A stretch of DNA of 8,604 bases from Anaerolineales bacterium (GCA_026415275.1 JAOAHK010000019.1:1-8604); one strand, 5' to 3'. Shown: positions 1 to 6,563, numbered from the stretch's first letter. The notes: generated by a model from the sequence alone, not told the origin. Made by a program: numbers and translations.

Positions 1-320
1 CTGCCATCCCGGGCTATGTCTACGGAGGTCTCATCGCTTCCCTGATCGATTGTCATAGCACGGGCAGTGCGGCGGCGGCGTTTGCCAAAGCAAAGAACAT
101 CAATCTTGAGCATGAACCCGCTCCACGCTTTGTCACAGCTTCGCTAAAAGTCGACTATCTGAAACCCACTCCTTTGGGTCCGCCATTAGAGTTACGTGCA
201 AGGATTGTCGAAGTCACAGAGCGGAAGGTCATCGTCCACACAACCCTTTCGGCAAATGGTGATGTGTGTGCCAAAGGGGAGGTGATTGCTGTGCTAATGC
301 CAGAAAACTTAATCAAATAA
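1..320 (+). CDS. PaaI-like hotdog-fold thioesterase, C-terminal part (5' end outside window)
   Basis: The frame is open from base 3 to a TAA at 318-320, giving 105 visible residues. The visible part starts AIPGYVYGGLIASLIDCH, which matches the start of the long hotdog helix in PaaI/YbgC-type acyl-CoA thioesterases. In these the GG of the 'xGG' turn and the Asp (here residue 16) lie at the active site. The first position of the HGG motif is Tyr (YGG), a variant I know from many stand-alone PaaI-family proteins. The later strands (residues about 47-98, with LKVDYLKPTPLG and a VCAKGEVIAVL end) complete the fold. The family hydrolyses acyl-CoA thioesters in the cytosol; the substrate here cannot be told. 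The gene is convergent with the transpeptidase gene, with 2 bp between the stops. Only perhaps 30-60 N-terminal residues should be missing. Confidence 0.85.
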   Translation, partial: AIPGYVYGGLIASLIDCHSTGSAAAAFAKAKNINLEHEPAPRFVTASLKVDYLKPTPLGPPLELRARIVEVTERKVIVHTTLSANGDVCAKGEVIAVLMPENLIK

Positions 321-322
321 AG

Positions 323-1816
323 CTAGGGAAGGATTTCAACGACAACACCGTTCTCTGCCCAGTTGTATAAGAATTTCGAGTCAGGTAGGTCAAGGATAAT
401 GCAGCCATACGAAGCCGGTCTGCCCAAAACATTAGCCCATAAACGGGTGCCATTCGAAAGGGTTGGCAAACCATGAATCCCGTTCATAAATCCGGGCCAA
501 GCCTCGTAGATGCCGAGAAAATTGGGCATATATAAATCCCATACCGAGGCATAGGCGTTTGCCTTGTGAGTCAATATCTGAAACACACCCGGTTGAGTTG
601 GTGAACGATCGATGCCTGTGCTGATCACGAATTTCTTGATCTGCTTGCCGTTTTCATAAACCAATAAGCGCTGTTTGCTGATACTGATCAGGATGCGCTT
701 ATTGGGAATAACCTCTAGGGGTAATAACTCATCTTTAGAGGGTATGGTCAATACTTGCCCGGCGTATAGTCGATCGGGATCTAAACCGGGGTTTGCCTCA
801 AGAATCTTCCACATCGGAAAGCCAAGTTTCCAGGCAATCTTGAGCATGGTATCTCCCTGTTGAACAGTGTAAGAAGTCGGTTTATGATTTACACGAATGA
901 AAACCTTCTCGCCTGTTTCAATTTGACGTATGATCAAGGGCGCGACTTTGTCGGGATCCAAATCGCGGTTGCCTCCTAATCCTTCGCCGAGAGTGTTTAT
1001 ATCGATTTTTACCTGCTCTTCACTCAATCGTAATCTGACTTGTTGATCAACCACATCTGCTTGAATCCAACGGCTGATGATTTCCCTTGAAATTGATAGT
1101 TTTAACCATTCGTCTGTGATTGGATCGTATGCGGTTAAGTCTTCTCCCCTCTGAATAAAGGTGTTCAATTGGGTTGCTGCTTCTTCAATATCCACGCTCG
1201 GAGCAGGGATTGGCTTTAGGAACAGTTTCAACTCTCCTGTCTCAATAATTCCTTGTGGGTTGGCAATCATCTTATGGAGGGTTTCCTCAAGATTGATTTC
1301 GTAACCAATTTCCCCTTCACTTATCTTAACTTGTCCGCTTTCAACAAAAATGGTGGGCGGCTTTGGCAATTGACGGACTTCTTCGTTCAGTTGTTGCAGG
1401 CGACGGGCAGCTTGGTTAGTGTCCAAAATCGTTACTGGTGACACAATATGTTTTTTGCCAAAGCTTTGAAATAAATCGATCAGGTTCTTTATCAGATCAG
1501 TCCCATGGCCATAGTCAAAGGCAAGCTGGGTTGTGCGCGGTGCGTCTACCAGCAAGCCAAGTTCCACTGGGGCTAGATACCAAACCCGCATTCCATCTGA
1601 GATCTGAATGCGGCGGCGTTGATTGTAGAATTGGTCAATGCGCTGCGTCGCTTCTTGGAGTGACATTCCCCCAACTGCCACTGATCCAACTTGCACGTTG
1701 GGAAGTATGATATCCAGAACTTGAAAGTAAGCGTATGGGGTCAGGACACAGATCAGTGGCAGCAGACAAAATACCGATAAAATAAGGCAAAAAACCGCTA
1801 ATTTACGAACTGTCAA
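323..1816 (-). CDS. Membrane-anchored L,D-transpeptidase with peptidoglycan-binding and LysM domains
   Basis: 497 aa. Residues about 5-30 form a hydrophobic segment after a basic MTVRK start, so the protein is probably an inner-membrane-anchored or exported cell-wall enzyme. Residues about 41-305 resemble two VanW-associated/PG_binding_4-type repeats (VGGMSLQEATQRI near 48, and a second unit with INLEETL near 174). A LysM domain covers about 314-359 (SYTVQQGDT ... LYAGQVLTIP). The YkuD catalytic domain is about 372-497: His448 in HGLP and the nucleophile Cys472 in ASYGCIILDL. Such enzymes form 3-3 peptidoglycan cross-links or attach proteins to the wall. The site reads SYGCI where classical enzymes have S(H/R)GC(I/V)R, so the usual His and Arg are replaced. 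The start is TTG. No ATG exists between it and an upstream in-frame stop, and a GAGGG ribosome site sits 5 nt before it. The first 14 bp overlap the hydrolase gene. It is the last gene of the operon and no terminator is visible after it. Confidence 0.9.
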   Translation of the reverse strand: MTVRKLAVFCLILSVFCLLPLICVLTPYAYFQVLDIILPNVQVGSVAVGGMSLQEATQRIDQFYNQRRRIQISDGMRVWYLAPVELGLLVDAPRTTQLAFDYGHGTDLIKNLIDLFQSFGKKHIVSPVTILDTNQAARRLQQLNEEVRQLPKPPTIFVESGQVKISEGEIGYEINLEETLHKMIANPQGIIETGELKLFLKPIPAPSVDIEEAATQLNTFIQRGEDLTAYDPITDEWLKLSISREIISRWIQADVVDQQVRLRLSEEQVKIDINTLGEGLGGNRDLDPDKVAPLIIRQIETGEKVFIRVNHKPTSYTVQQGDTMLKIAWKLGFPMWKILEANPGLDPDRLYAGQVLTIPSKDELLPLEVIPNKRILISISKQRLLVYENGKQIKKFVISTGIDRSPTQPGVFQILTHKANAYASVWDLYMPNFLGIYEAWPGFMNGIHGLPTLSNGTRLWANVLGRPASYGCIILDLPDSKFLYNWAENGVVVEILP

Positions 1817-2654
1817 GGCTTCCCTCTTGTAATAAATCTTTCATCCATTGTAAAACTTTGTCGAAGACTTCTTCCTTTTCGGGTTCGTTGTGCAATTCGT
1901 GCGCTAAACCATCAAAGAGGACAAGCTTTGCTTGGGGTACTTTGCGGACTAACTCTTCGCTGCCACTCGGGAAAGTCAAGCGATCGGCTGTTCCATGAAG
2001 AACAAGTAATGGCACATGTATTTCTTCAGCATGTTGAAACACGTATTCAATGGCTGGGATTGTTGCCTGTGCCATTCTCAAAGTTACCCAACCATGTACC
2101 AGCGGATCAGATTTATATCGGCGAACAACCTCTGGATCTCTGGAGATCTCATTGGCGTCTAATCCACTGGGAAGGGCAAGTTGTGGCAGAAAACTACTTA
2201 AGGTCTGAACCAAAGCCATCTTAAATTTTTGTTGTGTTAGAGGTGTATGTAACCCTGCTGCAGAGGAGACTGCCCCGATGATTTTCGGTTGATGGCGCAT
2301 CAGGTAATTGAGCAGCAGCAATCCGCCCATACTATGACCATAGTAAAAGCAGGGTGTTTTATTGAAACGTTCTATAATCTGCAATTCAAAAGCGCGCAGG
2401 TCTTGCATATACGCCTCAAAACCCGGAGAGTCACCGCGCTTTCCTTCCGAGCGACCATGCCCACGTAGGTCAAACCCAATCATGGCAATTTGATCTTTGC
2501 CAAATCTTTCAGCCACATGGACGTAACGACCACAATGTTCCCCCAATCCATGAATTAAGCCAACCACCGCTTTTGGTTTTTCAGTCGGCCGCCACTCTCT
2601 TCCGTATAGTGTTAGTCCATCAAAGGATTGAAAAGTAAACGCAGTTTCGTTCAA
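1803..2654 (-). CDS. Alpha/beta hydrolase, monoacylglycerol-lipase-like (Hydrolase_4 type)
   Basis: 283 aa, the normal length for this family. Visible landmarks are the oxyanion region HGLGEH (35-40), the GFDLRGHGRSEG strand-turn (60-71), the nucleophile elbow GHSMGG with Ser108, the acid Asp224 in HGTADRLT, and the catalytic His252 in AHELHNE, a pattern shared with monoacylglycerol lipases and lysophospholipases. There is no signal peptide or membrane segment, so it is predicted to be cytosolic and to cleave a monoacylglycerol, lysophospholipid or similar ester. Exact substrate is not readable from sequence. Start is TTG with GAGAGG 5 nt upstream (2660-2665), and it overlaps the stop of the acetyltransferase gene as TTGA, a coupling arrangement. 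Its 3' end overlaps the transpeptidase start by 14 bp. An envelope lipid role would fit the neighbour but is inference. Confidence 0.9.
   Translation of the reverse strand: MNETAFTFQSFDGLTLYGREWRPTEKPKAVVGLIHGLGEHCGRYVHVAERFGKDQIAMIGFDLRGHGRSEGKRGDSPGFEAYMQDLRAFELQIIERFNKTPCFYYGHSMGGLLLLNYLMRHQPKIIGAVSSAAGLHTPLTQQKFKMALVQTLSSFLPQLALPSGLDANEISRDPEVVRRYKSDPLVHGWVTLRMAQATIPAIEYVFQHAEEIHVPLLVLHGTADRLTFPSGSEELVRKVPQAKLVLFDGLAHELHNEPEKEEVFDKVLQWMKDLLQEGSLDSS
1822..1826 (-). promoter_or_regulatory. Ribosome binding site that fixes the TTG start of the L,D-transpeptidase
   Basis: On the minus strand GAGGG lies 5 nt before TTG at 1816-1814, inside the 3' end of the hydrolase gene. The in-frame sequence upstream reaches a stop before any ATG or GTG, so the TTG is the best-supported start and keeps the whole membrane anchor. 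Confidence 0.6.
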
Positions 2655-3496
2655 AGTTGCCTCTCAAAGAGAAATAATGGATATTTTTCTCCCGTAGGAT
2701 GAAAATCCAATTTTTTATAAAGATGCAGCGAAGCAAAATTGTCGGCTTGGGTATTGACTGTAAGCACTCGTAACCCTTTCCGAAAACAGTACCGTTGTAG
2801 AGCGTTGACTAATGCAGTGCCAACCCCACAATTTTGATACTCGGGGATGACTGCTAGTCGAGCTAAGTGGGCGCTATCGTTCATAGCTGTGCTGATTTGA
2901 TACCCGATGATTTCGTTGTTGAGCTCTGCAACCATGGCTACCGCTGCTTGTTCATATCCGGCGAATAAGCCTGTTTCTGAAATTTGCCATGGCGAAGAAA
3001 AAGATTGATGGTCAACCTTTACTACAGCAGGCAAGTCCTTTTGGGTCATCATCCGGATCCGATATGGGAGATTTTTACTATTCTCTCTAAAGGGACTCAC
3101 TTTCCAAATAAGAACGACAACTTCATTTTTCTGCTCGAAACTGCTATCAACCAACAGGTTTTGAAACCAACTACTAAGTACGATCGCGCCCACCGTTATA
3201 AGACTATGCTTGATGGAAAATTGTTCCAGCACGAAATGCCACAATTCTTGCCAGGCTGTTTTAGGAGGGATTTTTGACCCAACAGCAAATAGGCGGATCC
3301 AAGCAATTTCTGGAGGATCAGATGGACAAGCCAGGGCGGCTTGGATGGTTTTGTTTTCCTCGATGACCCCGAATGGAGATTGTCCGATCCAATCTAGGAG
3401 GGGGCGCCAGTCGAGATGTCGATGTACGGTTTGCTCGTAATAGAGCAAACTTGCTAGATAGGGTTTATCCGAGGGGAGTGCAGAGCGGATGATCAC
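2651..3496 (-). CDS. GNAT-family N-acetyltransferase, probable tandem GNAT
   Basis: 281 aa. The C-terminal half (about 145-281) is a clear GNAT domain: YRIRMMTQKDLPAVVKV at its start, the LARLAVIPEYQNCGVG acetyl-CoA pyrophosphate-binding motif A (Q221xxGxG226), and NFASLHLYKKLDF motif B (253-265) with the conserved Tyr260. The N-terminal half (1-135) begins MIIRSALPSDKPYLASLLYY, like another GNAT start, and has a similar strand-helix layout, but lacks a recognisable motif A. It may therefore be a degenerate, structural GNAT copy. The family moves an acetyl group from acetyl-CoA to an amine; the acceptor (protein N-terminus, small amine or sugar) is unknown. Start is GTG, 1 bp after the stop of the TPR gene. 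I see no convincing ribosome site before it, so its translation may depend on reinitiation. Confidence 0.85.
   Translation of the reverse strand: MIIRSALPSDKPYLASLLYYEQTVHRHLDWRPLLDWIGQSPFGVIEENKTIQAALACPSDPPEIAWIRLFAVGSKIPPKTAWQELWHFVLEQFSIKHSLITVGAIVLSSWFQNLLVDSSFEQKNEVVVLIWKVSPFRENSKNLPYRIRMMTQKDLPAVVKVDHQSFSSPWQISETGLFAGYEQAAVAMVAELNNEIIGYQISTAMNDSAHLARLAVIPEYQNCGVGTALVNALQRYCFRKGLRVLTVNTQADNFASLHLYKKLDFHPTGEKYPLFLFERQL
2660..2665 (-). promoter_or_regulatory. Ribosome binding site for the TTG start of the alpha/beta hydrolase
   Basis: Minus-strand GAGAGG lies 5 nt before the TTG at 2654-2652. The TTG overlaps the TGA of the preceding gene (TTGA), so ribosomes ending the acetyltransferase can restart directly here. 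Confidence 0.55.
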
Positions 3497-3497
3497 G

Positions 3498-4040
3498 TTA
3501 TCTGGGCAGTAACTTTGATGGTATTTCCAAAAGCTTCTTGAGCAATCTCTGTTGTAGACTTAAGCGCGACGCATCTTCTAAAGCTGATTGAAAGGTTGCC
3601 AGTGCCTGAAATTGTTTGCCTTGTTTGAGTTGCATTTGGGATAACGCTTTTAATGCATAAAGTCGCAATTCCCCTTTCCAGCACTTTCCCAAAATGTCTG
3701 CTGAGTTCAGATAAGCTTCTTGAGCCTCAGCATACCGTCCGCATGCTTCAAAGGCAGAAGCCAGATTGCCATAAACTATACCAAGACGTTCTAGGTCTCC
3801 TTGTTCTTGGAGTAGCGTTAATGTGGGCTCAATCACCCGAATTGCTTCTTCCCCTTTGTCCATTTGAACAAAAGCCACACCGCAGTTATTCCACATCTCT
3901 GCAGCTAAAATTGTTTGTCCCTGAGCATGATAGGCTCTAGCAGCAGCCTCGAAATATTGTGCTGCTTCGGAAAACTTGCCCTCACGATAGGCTTTTTCTG
4001 CTTGTTCAGAGAGTTGCTTGGGAGAAAGATTTTCGGTCAC
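3498..4040 (-). CDS. Tetratricopeptide (TPR) repeat protein
   Basis: 180 aa, almost wholly helical. Four TPR-like helix pairs can be read at about 8-40 (AEKAYREGKFSEAAQYFEAA), 46-79, 86-118 (GNLASAFEACGRYAEAQEAY) and 127-160 (ALSQMQLKQGKQFQALATF), each with the alternating small and aromatic positions typical of the repeat. There is no signal peptide or membrane helix, so it is a cytosolic scaffold or peptide-binding protein; no catalytic domain is present. Start is GTG within a GTGA overlap with the stop of the upstream regulator gene, and GGAG lies 8 nt before it. The strict coupling suggests it is made in proportion to the regulator and may partner with it, but that is inference. Downstream, its stop is 1 bp from the acetyltransferase start. 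Confidence 0.85.
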   Translation of the reverse strand: MTENLSPKQLSEQAEKAYREGKFSEAAQYFEAAARAYHAQGQTILAAEMWNNCGVAFVQMDKGEEAIRVIEPTLTLLQEQGDLERLGIVYGNLASAFEACGRYAEAQEAYLNSADILGKCWKGELRLYALKALSQMQLKQGKQFQALATFQSALEDASRLSLQQRLLKKLLEIPSKLLPR

Positions 4041-4717
4041 AAAGTGATCTCCAATAATCCTTCGGCGACAGCTCGCAATTTCTCCACAGACATCTCACTC
4101 AGACGTTTAGCAACATCTAGGTAAGGTCGATTGATTGGTTTACAGATAAAACTTCTCAATTCCTCAGGCAAGGTTTGAAATGCTTTCCAATCTTGATCCA
4201 TAACAGAGAGATCTCTCTGGATTCGCTCTTTATCAAAAAATACGTTTATTTTCAATTGCAATACAATCGCTAAGGCTTCCAAGATAGGCAAGGGAATTGC
4301 CTCTTCACCGAACTCGTATTGCTCAAGTTGGGCTGGTTCTATGCCCACTTGTTCGGCAACCTCCTCTAAGGATAACCCTCGTTCCTGACGACTCTTGCGC
4401 AGTAATACACCGATAACTCGTTGACGGATTTGACGGATCAGATCGATTTGTTCTGGCGAGAGGTTTTTTTGATCGGTTGGCAAAAGTTCATTGCCCCAGA
4501 AATGGGCTAGAGGCACATTGTAAAACTCTGCTAAGGCTTCCAGATGGGGCAAGGAGGGAGAGAGCTCTCCCATTTCGTAGGCTTCAATGATGGATGGACT
4601 CACACCCAAGATGGTAGCACTTTCGTTCAATTCTTTGTGCGCTGCTTGCCGTGCATTCCGTAGCAGCACCCCCAATTTACGCCCTCGAATTGCTATTGAT
4701 CGTGGATCAATCTTCAT
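4037..4717 (-). CDS. Transcriptional regulator with two XRE-type helix-turn-helix domains
   Basis: 226 aa. Two homologous XRE/Cro-like domains are visible. Residues about 15-74 read LGVLLRNARQ ... GVSPSIIEAYEMGELSPSL ... LEALAEFYNVPLAHFW; residues about 101-161 read VIGVLLRKSRQERGLSLEEV ... QLEQYEFGEEAIPLPILEAL ... VFF. They align without large gaps, so the protein arose by internal duplication. The first copy is more divergent in helix 2 (AHKELNESATILG) than the second (GLSLEEVAEQVG). The last 45 residues (ELRSFICKPINRPYLDVAKR and then EKLRAVAEGLLEITL) form a separate conserved-looking tail of unknown role. The start is ATG with AGGTGA close upstream (4722-4727). As first gene of a five-gene unit it probably controls its own operon, which is inference. 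Overlap with the TPR gene is 4 bp. Confidence 0.9.
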   Translation of the reverse strand: MKIDPRSIAIRGRKLGVLLRNARQAAHKELNESATILGVSPSIIEAYEMGELSPSLPHLEALAEFYNVPLAHFWGNELLPTDQKNLSPEQIDLIRQIRQRVIGVLLRKSRQERGLSLEEVAEQVGIEPAQLEQYEFGEEAIPLPILEALAIVLQLKINVFFDKERIQRDLSVMDQDWKAFQTLPEELRSFICKPINRPYLDVAKRLSEMSVEKLRAVAEGLLEITL

Positions 4718-4738
4718 TTTTTCACCTGTTTTCCCGGT

Positions 4739-4767
4739 ATAATCCGAGACGATGGGTTTCTATCCAA
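4739..4767 (-). promoter_or_regulatory. Candidate promoter of the regulator-to-transpeptidase operon
   Basis: Minus strand: TTGGAT (-35-like, 4762-4767), a 17-nt spacer, then GATTAT (-10-like, 4739-4744), about 20 nt before the ATG of the double-HTH regulator. Matches to the sigma-70 consensus are only 3/6 and 4/6, so this is tentative; spacing and position are its best support. A perfect minus-strand TATAAT further upstream (4889-4894) lacks a matching -35 element but is an alternative that would give a leader of about 165 nt. The rest of the 4718-4934 gap is A/T-rich, and I see no terminator hairpin with a T run for the upstream cpaF operon. Confidence 0.3.
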
Positions 4768-4934
4768 GGTCGCAACCAACCGTTTATGAGGGTATCCTTT
4801 CCTTTACGTGATAGTTACCTTGCTCTCCAAACAGTTACTTTTTTCTTTTTTGTTAGCCATAGCCCATCTCCCGAAGATTTCTTCTTGGATTATATCTCAT
4901 CCAACCTTCATCCCTTGTTACTCAATTCGTGATT

Positions 4935-6257
4935 TTATCCTCTGTTGGTTTGTCGGCGACCGCTCGATAGAATATCTGCTAAGTTCACACCGAAAACCTC
5001 TGGTCTGAGTTTAAATCCTGCCAATTCAAGCCGGGTAATAAATATGGGCCGCATTCCAGTAGGTCTTAACTCACCGAGCACCCTACCATTTTGGTCAGTG
5101 CCAGTCTCGTTAAACTTAAAGATGTCTGTTAATACAATGGTATCACCTTCCATCCCCACTACTTCAGTCAACTGGGTGACCTTGCGAGAGCCATCTCTCA
5201 AACGAGAAACTTGTATGATCAGGTCCACCGCAGAGGCGATCTGTTCGCGCACAATTTTTATGGGCAAGTCCATTCCTGCCATTAGGGTTAGGGTTTCCAA
5301 ACGTGATAGGGCATCGCGTGGGGAGTTGGCATGGATAGTAGTTAGCGATCCATCATGTCCAGTGTTCATCGCCTGCAGCATATCTAGCGCTTCACCGCCG
5401 CGACACTCGCCAACTACGATACGGTCGGGACGCATTCGTAAAGCATTGCGCACTAGATCGCGGATGCGCACTTCTCCTTTTCCTTCTAAATCTGGCGGTT
5501 TGGTCTCTAAGCGCACCACATGTTCCTGATGTAACTGCAGTTCAGCAGCATCTTCAACCGTAACAATTCTCTCGTGCTCCGGGATAAATCCCGAGAGAAT
5601 GTTCAACAAGGTTGTTTTACCGGAACCTGTGCCGCCAGAGATCACAATGTTCAACCTGGCTACCACACAAGCTTGCAAGAATTCTGCCACAGCTTGAGTT
5701 AAAGAGCCAAACTCAATTAATTTCTCTACCGTTAGCTTTTCGCGAAAAAACTTACGGATGGTTACCGAAGGACCGTCAATTGCGACCGGGGGAATGACAG
5801 CATTGAAGCGTGAACCATCGGGTAGGCGAGCATCGACTGCAGGATGGTCGGCGTCAATCCGCCTACCTAAGGGTCGTACAACCCGCTCAATCAGACTCAT
5901 AACTTGTTGATCGTTGTCAAAGGTAACATCGGTTTTGTAGATGATGCCTTTCTTTTCAACATAAACCTTTTTTGCCCCATTGATCATGATTTCAGTAATC
6001 TGCGGGTCATCGAGAAAAGGTTGTACCGGACCGAGACCAAAAACCTCACTGAACACTTCTTGAACCAATCGTTCTTTTAGCGCACCATTGACATTTACAC
6101 CCGATTTTTGGATGGCAGTTTCAATGAGAGAGAGAGTAGCTTGACGGTTAAACAGATCAAATCCACCTTGTTCTTGGAGTTTCTGAATGAGGTAGTGCTT
6201 GTATGCCACATAATTCTGAGCTGTCAGTGTGCGTTGCGGGTTCATTGTCTCACTCAC
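4935..6257 (-). CDS. cpaF: CpaF/TadA-type secretion ATPase (type II/IV secretion, GspE superfamily)
   Basis: 440 aa from the start chosen here, full length for CpaF. It is a cytosolic hexameric ATPase that powers assembly of Tad/Flp pili or related secretion. Visible motifs are an N-terminal domain with LGLGPVQPFLDDPQITEIMI-type sequence at about 73-93, Walker A GGTGSGKTT (208-216, Lys214), Asp box VEDAAEL (234-240), Walker B region RPDRIVVGECRG (276-287, with the Glu) and His box GHDGSLTTIHAN (300-311). All catalytic elements are intact and the C-terminal domain is complete. The GTG at 6257 is preferred because AGGTGA lies 5 nt before it. An upstream GTG at 6266 directly abuts the previous stop but lies inside that ribosome site; an ATG at 6245 is a third choice. 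It closes the two-component operon. No TadB, TadC, CpaB, CpaC or pilin gene follows, so the machine it serves must be encoded elsewhere. Confidence 0.93.
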   Translation of the reverse strand: MSETMNPQRTLTAQNYVAYKHYLIQKLQEQGGFDLFNRQATLSLIETAIQKSGVNVNGALKERLVQEVFSEVFGLGPVQPFLDDPQITEIMINGAKKVYVEKKGIIYKTDVTFDNDQQVMSLIERVVRPLGRRIDADHPAVDARLPDGSRFNAVIPPVAIDGPSVTIRKFFREKLTVEKLIEFGSLTQAVAEFLQACVVARLNIVISGGTGSGKTTLLNILSGFIPEHERIVTVEDAAELQLHQEHVVRLETKPPDLEGKGEVRIRDLVRNALRMRPDRIVVGECRGGEALDMLQAMNTGHDGSLTTIHANSPRDALSRLETLTLMAGMDLPIKIVREQIASAVDLIIQVSRLRDGSRKVTQLTEVVGMEGDTIVLTDIFKFNETGTDQNGRVLGELRPTGMRPIFITRLELAGFKLRPEVFGVNLADILSSGRRQTNRG

Positions 6258-6262
6258 GGTAA

Positions 6263-6268
6263 TCACCT
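6263..6268 (-). promoter_or_regulatory. Ribosome binding site that decides the cpaF start
   Basis: Minus-strand AGGTGA lies 5 nt before the GTG at 6257-6255. It contains the last two bases of the TAG stop of the preceding gene and also the GTG at 6266-6264, which makes that upstream GTG a poor start. Confidence 0.5.
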
Positions 6269-6560
6269 ATTTTTCGAGAAAGCGAACTTCGGATTGGGGG
6301 GCAAGCCAAACGATATGATCTCGATTGAGGCTAAGAAAGTCACAAATAAACTCACAATTACCATCTAGGTCATAAACCTTAACATTGGTCAAGGCGATGA
6401 ATTGCTCGGAATTGTTGATTTCGTCTTTAAGACGTGCTCCAGCCATCACGTAGAAAAATCCCTCAATGCGGCCAAAGACCGTTTGGATTATGACGGGGAT
6501 TTGTTCTTTTGTCACCCGGTCGGTAAAAAATTTCCCCTTCTCGTCATACCGTGTGCTCAT
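6267..6560 (-). CDS. Small conserved-looking protein of unknown function, likely beta-barrel (possibly DUF6812-like)
   Basis: 97 aa, cytosolic, no signal peptide or membrane helix. The chain looks like alternating beta strands: IPVIIQTVFGRIEGFFYV (21-38), a charged link GARLKDEINNSEQF (41-54), IALTNVKVYDLDGN (55-68), CEFICDFLSLNRDHIVWLAP (69-88). The pattern 'strand-G-x-I-x-G, then LTNVxVYDxDG, then hydrophobic-N-x-D-H-I-V-x-L-x-P' resembles the arrangement of Sm/Hfq-like or SH3-like barrels. It also recalls a Chloroflexota family I know as DUF6812, but I cannot verify that here. A very strong GGAGGAG ribosome site (6567-6573) lies 6 nt before the ATG, inside the end of the response regulator gene, which suggests high expression. 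It sits 3 bp after the regulator and just before cpaF, so a role in signalling to or tuning the secretion ATPase is possible but unproven. Confidence 0.8.
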   Translation of the reverse strand: MSTRYDEKGKFFTDRVTKEQIPVIIQTVFGRIEGFFYVMAGARLKDEINNSEQFIALTNVKVYDLDGNCEFICDFLSLNRDHIVWLAPQSEVRFLEK

Positions 6561-6563
6561 TAT

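Noticed and set aside
101..848. A 14-bp direct repeat (CAATCTTGAGCATG at 101-114 and 835-848)
   Set aside because: Both copies lie inside coding sequence with unrelated flanks and no further copies were noticed; chance is the simplest explanation.
3493..3684. Minus-strand open frame of 63 aa overlapping the TPR gene end
   Set aside because: It lies in another frame of the TPR gene, with no domain and no ribosome site; the TPR frame is well supported.
4738..4743. Perfect TATAAT on the plus strand
   Set aside because: No -35-like element at 16-18 nt and no plus-strand gene downstream.
4838..4851. T-rich tract on the plus strand, like a terminator tail
   Set aside because: No plus-strand gene precedes it and no stable stem lies before it; on the minus strand, where the genes are, it is an A tract.
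4871..4882. Small inverted repeat GAAGATTTCTTC after cpaF
   Set aside because: Only a 5-bp stem with a 2-nt loop and no T run follows it on the minus strand, so it is not a credible terminator.
4651..4932. Plus-strand open frame of 93 aa across the intergenic gap
   Set aside because: It begins antisense inside the regulator gene, has no ribosome site, and its Phe/Ser-rich composition comes from the T-rich gap.
4945..5529. Plus-strand open frame of 194 aa opposite cpaF
   Set aside because: The opposite strand encodes intact CpaF motifs; the plus-strand product is Ser/Arg/Thr-rich with no recognisable domain, as expected of an antisense shadow.
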